From the NCBI GenBank assembly GCA_014898415.1, contig RCTD01000003.1:868001-932000 (forward strand): a DNA stretch of 64,000 nt, written 5' to 3'. Source of the DNA: Stromatinia cepivora (Eukaryota; Ascomycota; Leotiomycetes; Helotiales; Sclerotiniaceae). This document shows positions 11,897 to 23,895 of this stretch, in pieces. Position 1 is the first letter of the stretch, and every line of letters starts with the position of its first letter. Both the position numbers and the translations under genes were made by a program. A model generated the notes under the pieces. The model searched no databases. It was not told the DNA's origin and saw only the letters and a program-made list of their open reading frames with translations.

Positions 11897-13153
11897 ATGT
11901 TTTCTCATCTCCTCCTCTCATTTCTAGGGCTCTTAAGCCTTGCAGCTGCATATTCTAATCCAGGTGCTTGTTCTGGTAACTGTAATGCACATGATCCCGC
12001 CTTAATCCAACGTTCAAGTGACGGCACATGGTTTAAATTCAATACCGGGAATGGTATTGGGATATGGAAAGCTACTGCTCTAGCTGGTCCATGGACGTAT
12101 GTTGGTGATGCTTTGACTGGTGGGAGTAGAATTAATTTGGCTGGGAATAAAGATCTTTGGGTTTGTTTCCTTTCTTTTTTTTTGATTCCTCGAGTCTGTT
12201 ATTTCTATTTTTGGATTATCGGGTGTTGGAGAATAAAAATAAGATGTAGAGTTTGATGCTAATAATAATATAGGCACCAGATGTTCATCTCGTAGGCTCA
12301 ACTTATTACATGTACTACGCCATTTCCACCTTCGGTACCCAAAACTCAGCAATTGGAGTTGCAACCTCCGCCACCATGGAAGTAGGTTCATGGACTGATC
12401 ACGGTGCTACTGGTATTGCATCATCAAAGGGCAGCGCATATAATACTATTGATCCCAATCTCATTTTGGTCGGCAGCGCCTATTAGTACGTCTCTCCATT
12501 CTCTCCTCCACGTCCAATTTTTCTATAAAAATAACAAAAACACACACATCAAAACTAACCCCCTCCCCTCACAGCCTAAACTTCGGCTCCTTCTGGACCG
12601 ACATCTACCAAGTAGGCATGGCATCGACACCCACCAAAGCCGGGGGCTCCGCCTCCTACCAACTAGCCTTCAACTCCAGCGGCACCCATTCCCTAGAAGG
12701 TTCCTACATGTTCTATTATTCCGGCTACTACTATCTCCTTATCTCCTCGGGAATCTGTTGTAACTACGATAAAACGAAACCGGCGCCGGGCGCTGAGTAT
12801 AAGATTATTATGGGCAGGAGTAAGAGTGCCACGGGGGGGTTTGTCGATCAGAGTGGGAAGGCTTTGACGGCGGGTGGGGGGACCACTTTGTTGGCTAGTC
12901 ATGGGAATGTTTATGGACCTGGTGGACAGTGAGTTTTTTTTTTCTTCTTCCGTGGGGATTCTTTTTATGGGAGTAGACTTGTTTTATCCGGTGGACGTAT
13001 TTACTAATTTAATGAAATAGGGGCGTCTATCTCTCTTCCTCAGGCCCAATTCTTTACTACCATTACGCAAATCCTACGATCGGTCTTGGAGATGGAAGTT
13101 ATCAATTCGGATATAACTACCTTACATTTAGCAACGGATGGCCTGTTGTCTAA
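11897..13153 (+). CDS. Secreted endo-1,5-alpha-L-arabinanase, GH43
   Basis: Four exons (11897-12160, 12274-12485, 12575-12928 and 13021-13153), introns of 113, 89 and 92 nt, joining to 320 residues. A clear signal peptide ([18 protein letters not shown]) is followed at once by the GH43 fold. The three acidic catalytic positions of the family are visible: the Asp in NAHDPALI, the Asp in YNTIDPNLI and the Glu in [10 protein letters not shown]. The length matches single-domain fungal arabinanases with no carbohydrate-binding module. Expected activity: internal cleavage of alpha-1,5-arabinan side chains of pectin in the apoplast. A Botrytis arabinanase of this type (BcAra1) has been reported as a host-dependent virulence factor; whether this is its ortholog needs alignment. 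It lies alone, with long intergenic spacers on both sides. Confidence 0.93.
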
Positions 13154-14192
13154 ACTTATTTCCTTTCCTTTCGCACTTTCACCACCTCGATTCCATCTAT
13201 ATCAAAAGGATTCAAAAGTCATCAAAATGAAAAGCGGGCACATTTTACATACCATCTCAAAGGTCTTTGTATATATTTCCCATCTTCTGGAAGCGCATTT
13301 TGCACATACTCCTTCTAGGACGAGGCACTTCGCTGTATATAGGTTTTTTTTTTTTTTTTTCCTAGTATATATTTCAAAACATAACTGATGATCACAACCT
13401 CCTTCAATTCGATTCACACAAAATAATCCATATATTCTAATATCCCATCCCCAACCATCCCCCCCCCCTCCAACCAAACCTCTGCACAACCCTCGCGAAA
13501 TATCAGAGCGCCACACCCATTCCTTCCAATCCCATCACAATCTACACATGAAACCCACACCCAGATACTATCGATACACTACAGAAGATAATATTATATA
13601 TGGATATGGATATGGATATAACGTAGGAGGGAGAACATACAACAATAACATCAAATAAGAAAATGAAATTAGTCCACTAGGTGCTGAAGTATGAACTGTG
13701 GGAAGAATTTTAAAAGGGAAGCTACTTAGATGAGATGAGATTATAGGTAATGGAAAAGACACTGGTCTTTCTCACACCGGGGGGTCTTGATTTAATATTG
13801 AAGAAGTGAAGTTTTTTGAGGAGGCCCCTTCAGCTCGGAATGACGAGCGCACAGTATCGATTCGGCTATTTCTCGGAATGGATATATGTGATATCTGATA
13901 TGCTCAATTTAATCTTAACGGAAGCAATATATACGAGTATTATGACACACAATTATATTCACATGACGTATACGTCCATTTTCCGGATAATCCCATCAGT
14001 GACCAAAACGCCCAAAAAATGCAAGAGGCCCAGCCAATGTTCAAATCTTTTCACGCCTTTGATGTTTCCTCTTCCCCTCCTCTGCGCTTTCTCGCTCTAT
14101 TTTGGCCCTACCATCTATCCTTAATCCGCTCAAGGAGTATCGAAAAGTGGCCCTCGTGATCAGATCTCAACTTATAAATTCCAATGAATCCC
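13154..14192. other. Intergenic between convergent arabinanase and hydratase genes
   Basis: 1.0 kb of 3' flanks. It contains a T17-type homopolymer near 13344-13361, a short C-run near 13459 and three to four copies of a tatgga hexamer at about 13598-13618. Short frames in it lack any motif. Nothing else was seen. Confidence 0.55.
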
Positions 14193-15248
14193 TCATCTCC
14201 CCTTGAAAACAGGCTTCCTCTTCTCCTTGAAAGCAGCCAACGCCTCATCCCTATCTTCAGTTCCCACCACCCTCCCATACATCTCATTTTCAACATCCTC
14301 TCTCGCCCACCCCACAGCCCTCAACGCACTCCTTGTCGCTACTGGACCTCCCTCACAAATCGTCCCTGCAAGTAGAACTGCTTCTTTCAAAACCGCCTCT
14401 TTAGCTCTCTTCATCATATCTCCCTTTTCTTTTCCTTCACCCTCACTTTCCCCCTCATTTTCCTTAACCTCTACCAATCTATCCGCAATCCCCAGAAAAT
14501 AAGCTTCCGGACCACTCACTCTCCTCCCTGTCAATATTAAATCTCGCGCTCGGCCAATTCCTATTAAAGCGGGTAGTCTATATGTGCCCCCAGCGCCAGG
14601 TATTATACCAAGTCGAGTTTCGGGTAATCCTACTACGGCCGTTGAAGCAAGGACCCGCATATGTGTACAAAGAGCTAATTCGAGACCACCGCCAAGAGCA
14701 ACTGAAGAAATAGCAGAGATAGTTGGAATTGGGAGGGTGGAGAGTTTGGTGAATGTCGAGCGGAGATTATGGAGGAATGTTTGGGTCCTGTATTAGCTTC
14801 ATTAGTCCTCTCTTCATTCCTGCACTGTATCTGCACCACCCGGTGAACATACAAGGAAAACTTACATCTCAGGTGTAAAAGTAGCCCTTTCTTTCAAATC
14901 CGCCCCCGCACAGAATACCCCATCAACCTCACTAGTAATAATCAAGGCTCTAGTCGGTCCATCCTCCCCTTGCGATCTAACCTTCCGAATCTCATTCCCA
15001 TCCGCATCATATTCCGCCGCAATATCATCTACATGCGCGCGCAATTCCTGTAATAATTGTATACTAATAGCATTACGAGCTTCGGGGCGACACAGCGATA
15101 GAACGCGGATAGTACCATTGGAATGCGGGGTCGGGATTTGGAAAGAGGATATGAATTGCGGACGACCTGATGTGGCGGTAGAATAGGGACGAGGGGTGAG
15201 GAGTTTAGGGAGGGACGATTTGAGGGGGATGCGGAGTAGTGGTCGCAT
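14193..15248 (-). CDS. Mitochondrial enoyl-CoA hydratase/isomerase family protein (AUH-like)
   Basis: Two exons, 15248-14866 and 14787-14193, flank a 78-nt intron with a CTAAT branch-like site; they join to 325 residues. The basic, Ser/Thr-rich N-terminus (MRPLLRIPLKSSLPKLLTPRPYSTA) looks like a mitochondrial presequence. Crotonase-fold signatures follow in order: RPEARNAIS, the oxyanion-hole loop DGVFCAGADLKER, the second oxyanion segment SVALGGGLELAL and the catalytic-Glu region LPETRLGIIPGAGGTYRLP. The closest family seems to be AUH, the methylglutaconyl-CoA hydratase of leucine breakdown, because of the A-D-L-K-E-R loop and GIIPGAGGTQ/YRLP block; a general beta-oxidation hydratase is the alternative. 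An acidic Glu/Gly-rich insert (ENEGESEGEGKEKGD) near residue 250 is unusual and is probably a surface loop. Confidence 0.85.
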
Positions 15249-15617
15249 TTTTTGAGGTTGGTGAGTTGGAATAGAGGTGAGGATTGATGTGAATGATGTG
15301 ATGAGGGACGGGAAGCTTTGTATATTGCGGATATTAGCGGATACTAGCGGATGGGTATTTTTGAGGCTAATTGAGCTTATCGCACAGGGATAAATACACC
15401 AAAAATTGGCGATGTCATCACTATCGCATCGCTAATCAAACCATCTGGAACTTCAAGTTTAATAATCTTCAGCCCCAACCAGATCTGACTGTATCCAAAA
15501 CAAAGATACCTACATATTACCTCAATATCCAATATCCCAATACCAAATCACTAAATTCACTCGTTCTCTCCTTTCCTCAAACCAAAATTCCCCTCCTTTC
15601 ATTCCAAAGATCTAAAA
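15249..15617. promoter_or_regulatory. Bidirectional promoter between hydratase and ankyrin genes
   Basis: 369 bp separate the two divergent start codons. It contains a short tandem gcggata-type repeat (ttgcggatattagcggatactagcggatggg, about 15325-15355) and a pyrimidine-rich run just before the ankyrin start. No TATA box of good quality was seen. Confidence 0.5.
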
Positions 15618-16312
15618 ATGTCCAACCCAAGCCCCTCAAATGGTGCAACAGTCGCCTCACTCCCGCCCGAAGCCATAGCTTTCGCAACCAGAATGTACGA
15701 CGCAGCTCGAAATGGTGATATTGAGATTTTCGAACAAGCTTTACCTGCTGGGCTTCCAGCTAATATGACGAATGAGAAGGGTGATAGTCTTGTATGTCTT
15801 GTTTATTTTCATTTTTCTCTAATCCCAGAGGGAATTGCAATTTTGCTGTGGCAAGGCTCACCGGGAGATTCTTACCCCTCATCACGTGTTACCCCTCCTT
15901 TACTCTACCATGTTTTCAATGCTATCTTTGATTTTGTGCATAATTTCTGATAGGGTAAACTAGATAATGTTAGCTGCTTACCACGGCCATGCACCTCTCG
16001 TTCGGCTTCTTCTTCAACATGGTGCTGATCCTAATTCATTGAATGATCGAGGACAATCTCCTCTAGCGGGTGCTGTATTTAAAGGAGAGACTGAAGTTGT
16101 TGAGGTATGTAGATTTCTTTACTTCTTAACTTCCTCACATTCCTCGATTGGGGTTATCTCTGGATTCTAATTATCAACAGGCATTACTTGAAGGCAACGC
16201 AGATCCAAATCATGGTTCTCCAAGCGCAATGAGAGCAATAGAATTATTCAAGCAAGAAGATAAATGGGCTCAGAAGTTTGCGGAAGCTCCAGGAAGGGGA
16301 AAAGCTGTGTAA
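15618..16312 (+). CDS. Small ankyrin-repeat protein
   Basis: Three exons (15618-15791, 15964-16104 and 16181-16312), introns of 172 and 76 nt, all phase 0, joining to 148 residues. After a short N-terminus (MSNPSPSNGATVASLPPEA) come about three ankyrin units: ATRMYDAARNGDIEIFEQAL, then LMLAAYHGHAPLVRLLLQHG with ADPNSLNDRGQSPLAGAV, then ALLEGNADPNHGSPSAM. The exon joins restore the repeat register exactly (GDS-L-IMLAAYHGH and GETEVVE-ALLEG), which strongly supports them. No catalytic domain or membrane segment. Such short ankyrin proteins are conserved in fungi and are presumed cytosolic binding modules; no partner can be named. The first intron carries a 13-base sequence found again at 24855-24867. 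Confidence 0.9.
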
Positions 16313-16663
16313 ATGGATGGGTATGGGGATGGTGTTTAGGTTTGGATCGCAATAAGTCAATGGTAGGATTCTGGCTCCTCTAGGACATTCATTGATATGG
16401 GCTCATAACTTTCACATATAAACCAATTAATTGAGCAGTTTTTTTTCATTAAATTGCGAGTCATTATTCTTCAAAACAGAACTTATTGTATGAACAGTGC
16501 ACATAAAATTCAGCCTCCAGAACCTATCATCTACAGACCAGTACGCCATTTTCATCCCCATGCCCAATCCCCTCCCGTCTCCTCCCCTCACTCCCCTCCA
16601 CTCCCATCCTTAGTACCTACCCCTTATTCCCACCTTCCTCCCTCCCTCCCCCCTTACCTCCCC
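16313..16663. other. Intergenic between convergent genes
   Basis: 351 bp of 3' flank. The half nearest the secreted-protein gene is strongly C/T-rich on the plus strand (ctccctccctcccc type, about 16565-16660). No gene was seen. Confidence 0.5.
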
Positions 16664-17264
16664 CTAAACCCTCGGCACAACATCCAACCCATACCCCTCC
16701 TCCGGCAACCTCATACTACACTGACCCCAAACCTGCACACTAACCGGACTAACCGTCAACGGACCACACGTATCCTGCGTCTGAGTAAAACTACCCCAAT
16801 ATCCCATTATCGCACAATAACCCGTTCCTTTCGCTACTAGATGGGAGATCTTGAGAGGATTTTCGATTACGTAGGGGTTTCCGTCTCCGGGGAGGGTTTG
16901 TTGGACTAAAGGGGGGGGGGGGGGAGAGTCAGTAGTTGGGTTGGGGTATGAAGGGGAATTGGGCGGGTTGGAGCGGGATGGAAAGGGAAGGGGAATTGGG
17001 GAGTAAAAAGTTGTGCAGTGGGACGGGATGTGAGGAGAAATTGTTATTAGGGGTATACATACAGGAATCACCACCCCTAGCATAAAAAGTTACAACAATA
17101 TTCTCCGCAGAAGGATAATCATTTCTCGCGACATGAGAAATAGTGGTATTACTACCTCCCTTTGGAGAGTTAAAAGCATGACCCTCAGTAAAATTATCGA
17201 TTGGTGTCGAGAAAACACACGAGGCTAGTAATGCTAAGAAAGTGAATCGAGTGATATTGTTCAT
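16664..17264 (-). CDS. Small secreted protein, unknown function
   Basis: Two exons, 17264-17063 and 16905-16664, with a 157-nt intron; they join to 147 residues. MNNITRFTFLALLASCVFSTP is a good signal peptide. The mature part contains NIVVTFYARGGDS before the splice and, after it, NPYVIENPLKISHLVAKG, then GYCAIMGYWGSFTQTQDTCG and VQVWGQCSMRLPEEGYGLDV. Only three cysteines are obvious in the mature part (YCAIM, DTCGP, GQCSM), so one may be free or disulphide pairing may be intermolecular. I do not recognise the family. The conserved-looking Gly/Trp-rich C-terminal half suggests a compact beta-fold. The intron is odd: it holds a run of about 14 C (minus strand) directly before the 3' splice site, in a place where polypyrimidine is expected but rarely this pure. 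Confidence 0.75.
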
Positions 17265-17989
17265 CGTCGAAATTTGATGTGATAGCTAGGTATATAGGGA
17301 TGTAAAGGGAGAAACGAAACAAGCTAGATAGGACAGCTGATATAAAGAAATTAAAAATGAAGTAAATTTAAATATCCCTTCAACATCAGAAAAACACCTT
17401 AAATATACCATTCTTCCTAAGAATATCGCGATCCATAGTGAGCCATTTCCATTTCACAAACATCACATCATGAATCAATAAAAGAAAATTCCGTATCAAA
17501 ATTTGGGGAGGTCACCAACGGTCAGGTCACCGTCAGGCCTTGTTTCCAAAAGTAGAATATTGAAAAGTAAAATGGAAAAGGTGATGTAAGCGGCGAAGAG
17601 GAAACCTTTTATCAGGTCTAAGGGCAGTTTTCTTTGAGGTCGATTAGAAATTTCGTTGTTGTTGGAGCTTCGGGTCTAGCAAGGGGTTGGAAACCAATTG
17701 GGTGAAATAAAGTATTTCTATACCCACGCTAACTTCATTCAATTTTCAAGGAAATTCATACCAACAATACTCAAGTCCAAAACTACTTGTATGAACAAAT
17801 ATGTTCCATATTATTTTCCTCATGCCAGTTTCTAAAACCACAAAATGGTATTTGTATGCCCCCTACCTATGGAATCACACCTGCAATGCCGCCAAACTTT
17901 TGACTTTCATTTTCAGAACCATGTTAAGCCAGTCCCACATCCATCATAACACATAAATTCGTTCATTCCCTCCTACCAACAAATAATTT
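17265..17989. other. Intergenic (promoter of secreted protein, 3' flank of APC1)
   Basis: 725 bp. It contains a short direct duplication near 17510-17535 (ggtcaccaacggtca then ggtcaccgtcag). No coding region was recognised. Confidence 0.5.
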
Positions 17990-20900
17990 CTACTCCATCT
18001 CATCAACCCAAACTCTCGCCCTTAATCTCTGCACCACTTCTTTTCTAATCCACCTCATTTCTCTTCCCTCCTCCATTGCCTTATCAGCCCACTCAAACAA
18101 CAACCTTAATCCCAATAATCTATCCTTACTCCCACTATCCAGCGTCGCATGTTCAAGAACCAACCTGGAATCGACTGATGTTTGTTCCGTGCCTGCATGA
18201 ATATCCCTTGGTCCACCATGATCGGGCGGTAGTACCAATGCTCTTTCCGCTTTAGTGAGAGTTGAGAAAGCAGGGAGTTCAAACAGCCATTGAAGAGATT
18301 GATTGGCTGTCTGGTCGGCTTCGTCTAGGGCTTGAAGAGTTGCTTTGAATGCATTGGTGCTTGCATCGTGAGCTGGGCGTTTACGAACGTATATTGTTTG
18401 TGTTGATTTGAATGCTTCGACGTGTGCTTTATTGCTCTCCAAATCCAGAACAACATTCCAGTATTCAGGGCTGCACGTTCGAACTGTTTTAATATGACTA
18501 ATTTCGGGAATAAGACAAGGTGTATGACGTTCTTCCTCCTCTCCGTTGCGGAGTGTGACTTGAAGAGGTATCGGAACAGGTTGGTCGGTATCAATATCTC
18601 TTGTAATGAGACATCTAGGTTCCGCTGCTAAGACCCAAAAGTGACGGAAGGCTTGTAAGTGAGACTTGTTATCTTGAACAGTAGATGGAAATATCGGGTA
18701 GAATGCCACAAGCAATGCAGCAATTGCTTTATCTGAAGTTCCGAAAGTGAAGGTCCCGCCCCCCAAGAATAAAGCTCCAATGGCTAAATGAGCGGCGAGA
18801 TGACTACCATAAGGTGTCTCACTATCATCACGACCATGCATTGAACGAAGTCTACGAAAAACTGGAATGTCTCCTGTGCCCGCCATGACAGTAGCTGCGC
18901 CAAGTGCCAATAAATCTTGACAATTGCGAACAGTATTCCTTGTCAACTTTTTATCAAAAGAGTCTGCTTCGATTTGACAAATTCGTCTGAACTCATCTAA
19001 ATAATGTAGGAGTATGTCTCTCGCGGTCAGATTTGCCGAACCGGCGAATCTCAAAGCAATGCTGAAACAGAGTCCAGTTAGTATATCGTAGAAGGGAAGA
19101 TCTGCTGATGTTAAAGTTTTGATCTGTTGTAACGAACTTCGACTCTTGTAGGGAGGAGGTAGGCTCTTCTTAATCCATTTATGTGAAGGCTCTATCTTAC
19201 TCCACATGATCAAGTGCCGGGCAAGTGTTCGAAGTAGAAAAGCGTCTGGCCGAACATAATCAAATTGAAGAACGGAATCTGGCACATCTACCTTGCGTGC
19301 CAAGACCTGATTCTCCGATTTCATATATATGAGAGCAACGGAGATGATTGCCGCAGCAGTGGATTTGTCCAAGATGTGAACAAGGTCAACTTTCTTGCTC
19401 CCCGCAGCCAGCGCAATGAGTCTCTCTGTGAGCCGCATATCGTGAAGACCTTTCAGATCAGAGCCCTTGCCGAGATTGATAAATCCGAGGGCAAAGCCTG
19501 CTGCTAGACGGTAGCCTTCATTTCTCAGAGGCTCTTCATCAACTTCTTGGTCAATATGCTCCATTTCAGATACCATAATCTCACTCATTCGACGATGTTG
19601 GGTGTTGCAATATAACAAACCAATACCCATAATACCAGTAGTTTGGGTAAGTGGAGAAAGGTTCAACTCGGCTGCTCCAGGCGGGAGCATTCGTGTTACA
19701 TGGACTGATAATAGTCGAGTAATTAATGAATCCATTGTTCCTATATAGGATGCAGCCAATCCTAGAAGTAGTCCAATTGAAGTCATTGTATGCTTTGGGG
19801 TCAAGTATCTGAATGCAACCCATTTCGCTACGGATTTAAGATGGCCATTGAGACCAAGTGCCAATAAGAAACCGGCATGACGATTACTCAAATCCTGTTG
19901 TGGTTTGTTGTAAAGAATCCATGATGTATCAATTCCTTTCGCATCTCGGGAAATGCTAAGACCAGCAGAGACACCTGCGTGAAAGAACGCCCAGCACACC
20001 TTTTCCTCGGTGAATGCATTCTTGTCTACACCGATAGTATTGTTATTCGGCTTCATGACACAACTTAAATTGAACCCTCCAATAGCAAATCTTTGGGTTA
20101 AGAGGGGGATACGAGCACTATAATATAATAATCCTTTACCAGAGGGAATGGCCAAAGTGCGATAAGCCAACATCTGAGCATGCTCCTTTTGAGCTTCTAA
20201 CAATTCTGATTCCGTCCAGTCAGGTGCGGATTTGACGCGAGCAATTGTGGATCTGAAAGTATTCAGGATGTTGGATGCTTCATTAAATCTTCTGTCATCT
20301 TTGAATATTGCTCGTGTAATAGCTTGGCGATCTACTTCAGCGGAACCATCAAAAGCTCCTGTAGCCTCAATCTCTGTCGTGGATGCGCAGATAGCATGAA
20401 CGTCTAGATTTGATTCGTGTGATGGTGGCTATGCATGTTAGCTTTTGTGAAAATGATAGGATCTTGTACTCACTAATAAGGATGGCTGAAAATTTCGAGA
20501 TGAGCGGCCAGACGTGAGTAGCATACTGACATCTTCACGGCCCACCAGTGCAAGGAGCTCCTTATTCCACGTTGTTGGGGGTTCGCTTTGACATTCAACA
20601 ATTGCTTCTTGAAGCGGGGCAAGTATAGCCTCTGGCAAAGTCTCAAGAAAGAGGTTGTCTACCCCAGCGGCAGATAGGGCTTCCACAACTTGTACAGAAG
20701 ACCAGCCATCTTGCATACACGAAAAGAACTGGGCAAGTTGTAGAGTTCTTGGTGTTGAGCTACGCCATCGCTCAAGGTCTCGGATACCCCGGGTAGGAAT
20801 GGCTGATCTAATCGTGACCAGATCTTGAAGTGTTAAGAATGGCATCAACCTTCGGGCGAGTAAACAATTTTGAATCCATGTGTAAATTGATGGACATTCG

Positions 20901-23895
20901 AATGGTTCAGCAATCTGAGAAGCGAAAACGAAATCTACGAAGCTGCTAAGCGACTTTTCATTTACACATGGGAATTGAAGAACTTACTAGTATCGTAAAT
21001 TGCATCTACTAATGAAGCTTCCTCTGTTTCATAAAAATCTATCCAGCTGTCCCACTTAAGCCATCTGAAAATTTGAGCTAGGATTGGAGTCAAATCAGGT
21101 ACACCAGTGCTAAGCGATTCGGCTGTCATTGTGTTAAGCTTTCTTTCCTCGCGCAATAAATGTAAGGCCGCAAGAATGTCAATTAGAGCAGCTTGACGAA
21201 GCTCAAGAGACTTGTTGGTTGCCGACGGCAGATAACCTGTGACAGCTTCCTGGCCCAATTTTGAATAGAAAAACGTTCGTGCAAGATTCGCATGCATTTT
21301 TATGAAGGTTTCTTTATCGTTGCTTGTCGACAAAAGACTCTCCGTTGCAGAAGAAGAGGATCCAGAATCTTCTTGTTCGTTTAGGAGCCATTTCCACGCG
21401 CTGTTGTTAAGCCAAGGTGGCATAGGATTTCCATATGGAGCCAAATGAGTGAGCATGATCTCATAGCAGGTTATGTCTACTTGTCCGCCACTGCTGGACC
21501 TTAAAAATGCTGTGCGTGGTTTCCTTGTTGCATGGGCCTTTTTTTGAGGTTGTTTGGCTGCACCAAAGCTGAAGACCATCGTGAATAAAACAATAAGTAG
21601 AGATGTCCATTCCGCATCTGGAGTATCAATAGATTCGAGCTGAATCCATCTCATAGAATTCCACCATGTAACAAGCATCCCTTCGCCCCCACTTGCACCT
21701 GGTAAAACCTTTGTACATACTTCAAGAATTTTAGCCACAAAAGGACTGCGAGGTTGCATGAGAATTTGCAACTGATGCATTTTGCCTTCATCATCCACCA
21801 AGTCAACAAGGCCACGAGGCTGTGGGTTACGAAGACCTTTCAAAGCACGAGGTCCTTGACTCAGTACTCTCTTGAAACTCCCCTCCCTCTTCTTACCAGG
21901 ATCTTGGTTGTGACTCAAGTTCCGAGTGTTATGTATGACAAAACTTGCAGGCAGAGTTACCTTCATGAGAATGCTCCATGGGGCCTGTAAACTCAATTCT
22001 CCAAAGCCATCATCTGTTTCAGTCAAAACTAAAATACGAGATATATCACCGTCGTCGAACTTGCAAGCATCGATCACACCGGGCGCTCTCATCACTTCTT
22101 TCAAGTTGACCAAGGTTATTTCTTTCTCTGAATTTGGAGACACCTCATTGTCGTTGAAATGAGCCTTTCTATGTACCTTAGTGTTGAGAGTCATTACAAG
22201 AAGCTTTTTCTCATCGGAATCCAAAATGCATATGACTATCGAGTTGCCTTGTAGATCATCTGCCGCCGAGGATGGTGCAGGTAGTATAAAGATTTTACAC
22301 TGGCTCTTTGCCGGCATATGTTGGCTTGAATACCTAACATTACTATGCTCGGCGGAGACACTACAAACTTTGGCAAGAATAATTTCCTGTCTAAGAGCGT
22401 CGAATTCCTCGTCATCAAGACCCATATCATTGAAGCCGCCAAAATCACCTCCGGCGCGAAGTTGATTCAGAAGTTCATCAACTGGTGCTTCAAGGTGACT
22501 ATTAATGCTATGATTCAGCTGACTGGCTTGAGAGAAAGTCTGTCCATTCAATCCAATGCTCGTTCGGGTATGCTGGCTTCCTAAGGAGTCACGAACTCGA
22601 CCTGTATTGTTGTGCTGATGACCAGCTGCTAGTTCAGAGAAAGCATTTCGTTCGTGTGAAGCGGATAAATCTGCTCTTGCTAGCATTGAGCTCACACGTC
22701 GAGAACTTCTTCTAGGAATGATACCACCTTCGTAGTCCGGATCAAGAGCAGATACAAAATCAATTTTCTTATCTTTTTTCACATCCTCTGACCATGCAGG
22801 CTTCTTGAAACCAGGAGCAACTCCACCAAAACTTTCCCGGAACGTCTGCTGACTATTTCCTACGGGTGTAGTGGCTCCTGTTCCACCCGGCATGAACGAG
22901 CTTCGCCGACGCGACGCTGCACCACTCGGAACCCGAGATTTCCCGTTTGATATTGTGTCTTGCCCGACATAAGCCAACCTCCACACTGTGTACATGCTAG
23001 TTTCTCGATTCAAGGTGATGGCTAATACTAGAGGATTTTCCGAGTCCTTGGCAGAGAATTCGTTCGGTCGGGATAGATGAAGAATCTCCTCCGAAGGGTC
23101 CAATGTCGATATCTTTCCGGAGCTTCTTCGTTTTCCTCGTCCATCAGACAAGCCTGGCTGGGCCACCACTAAACCCATCTCTGATAATGGATCTGACAAG
23201 GAAAATAATCGTGGCCAGTTCGCATCACTCTGAACAGAAGGGGGTTCCCACAAATCCTTCAAGGTAGAAACTTGAGTTGGCATCTGCATAGGAGCACCGA
23301 GATCCGCGGTAGAAAAGGTTGACTGAATTGAGCTTGTCGCAGACCAAGGTTGAGGCTGAGATGAGACAAATGAGTTGGGTGGTACTCGTGGAAACTTGAT
23401 AGAGGCTGCAACATTAATTTCAGCGCGTAGCTTTCGTTGTATGATAAGGCCAATAGGTGCTGCGGTGGCAGACTCGACTTCGAACGGCAAATGTATAACA
23501 TGGCTGGTTCCAGAGAGAAAGTAAACATGCGCCTGCGTCTTTAAGAACACCACAATTGCCTTTTCTTTTATATTCGAACCCGTCCGTTGCTTCTTCGGTG
23601 CTCCATTCTTGGATGGTAATGGTCCAACACTGGGAAACGAGGTCAATAATGCCTGTGTAATTGGTTCTTTCTCGAGGTCAAAATTGTAGCTTTTTCGAAA
23701 AACCCCTCCCCGCGACCAAATTACACATCTTGGTGTGACTAGCAATTCATCGTCGACTTCTGAGCCTGTATCGTCATCGCAAACACTGTACCAGTTGTAT
23801 GAACTACTAGCAGCATCTGCAGTCAGGTAGCCTTCTTTAATAGCATATTGAAGCCCTGTAGGTTGATGTAGACCTAAAGAATTGACCGAAGCCAT
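17990..23895 (-). CDS. APC1: Anaphase-promoting complex subunit 1 (Apc1/BimE)
   Basis: Three exons (23895-20988, 20934-20474 and 20428-17990), introns of only 53 and 45 nt, joining to 1935 residues, close to other filamentous-fungal Apc1/BimE proteins. The N-terminal half is a WD40-like propeller (CVIWSRGGVFRKSYNFD, AHVYFLSGTSHVIHLPFE) with a long Ser-rich, probably phosphorylated loop at about residues 320-470. The C-terminal half carries the proteasome/cyclosome (PC) repeats from about residue 1270 to 1480: FHAGVSAGLSISRDAKG, HAGFLLALGLNGHL, SIGLLLGLAASYIGT, TTGIMGIGLLYCNTQHRR and AAGFALGFINLGKG. Known role: the scaffold joining the TPR arm and catalytic module of the APC/C ubiquitin ligase that drives metaphase-anaphase and mitotic exit. 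Both exon joins (YDT-NFVFASQIAEPFECP and QPSLL-PPSHESNLDVHAI) keep frame and sense. Confidence 0.96.

Noticed and set aside
13816..14124. 102-codon plus frame in the convergent intergenic region
   Set aside because: Composition not protein-like and it lies in 3' flanks; no homology recognised.
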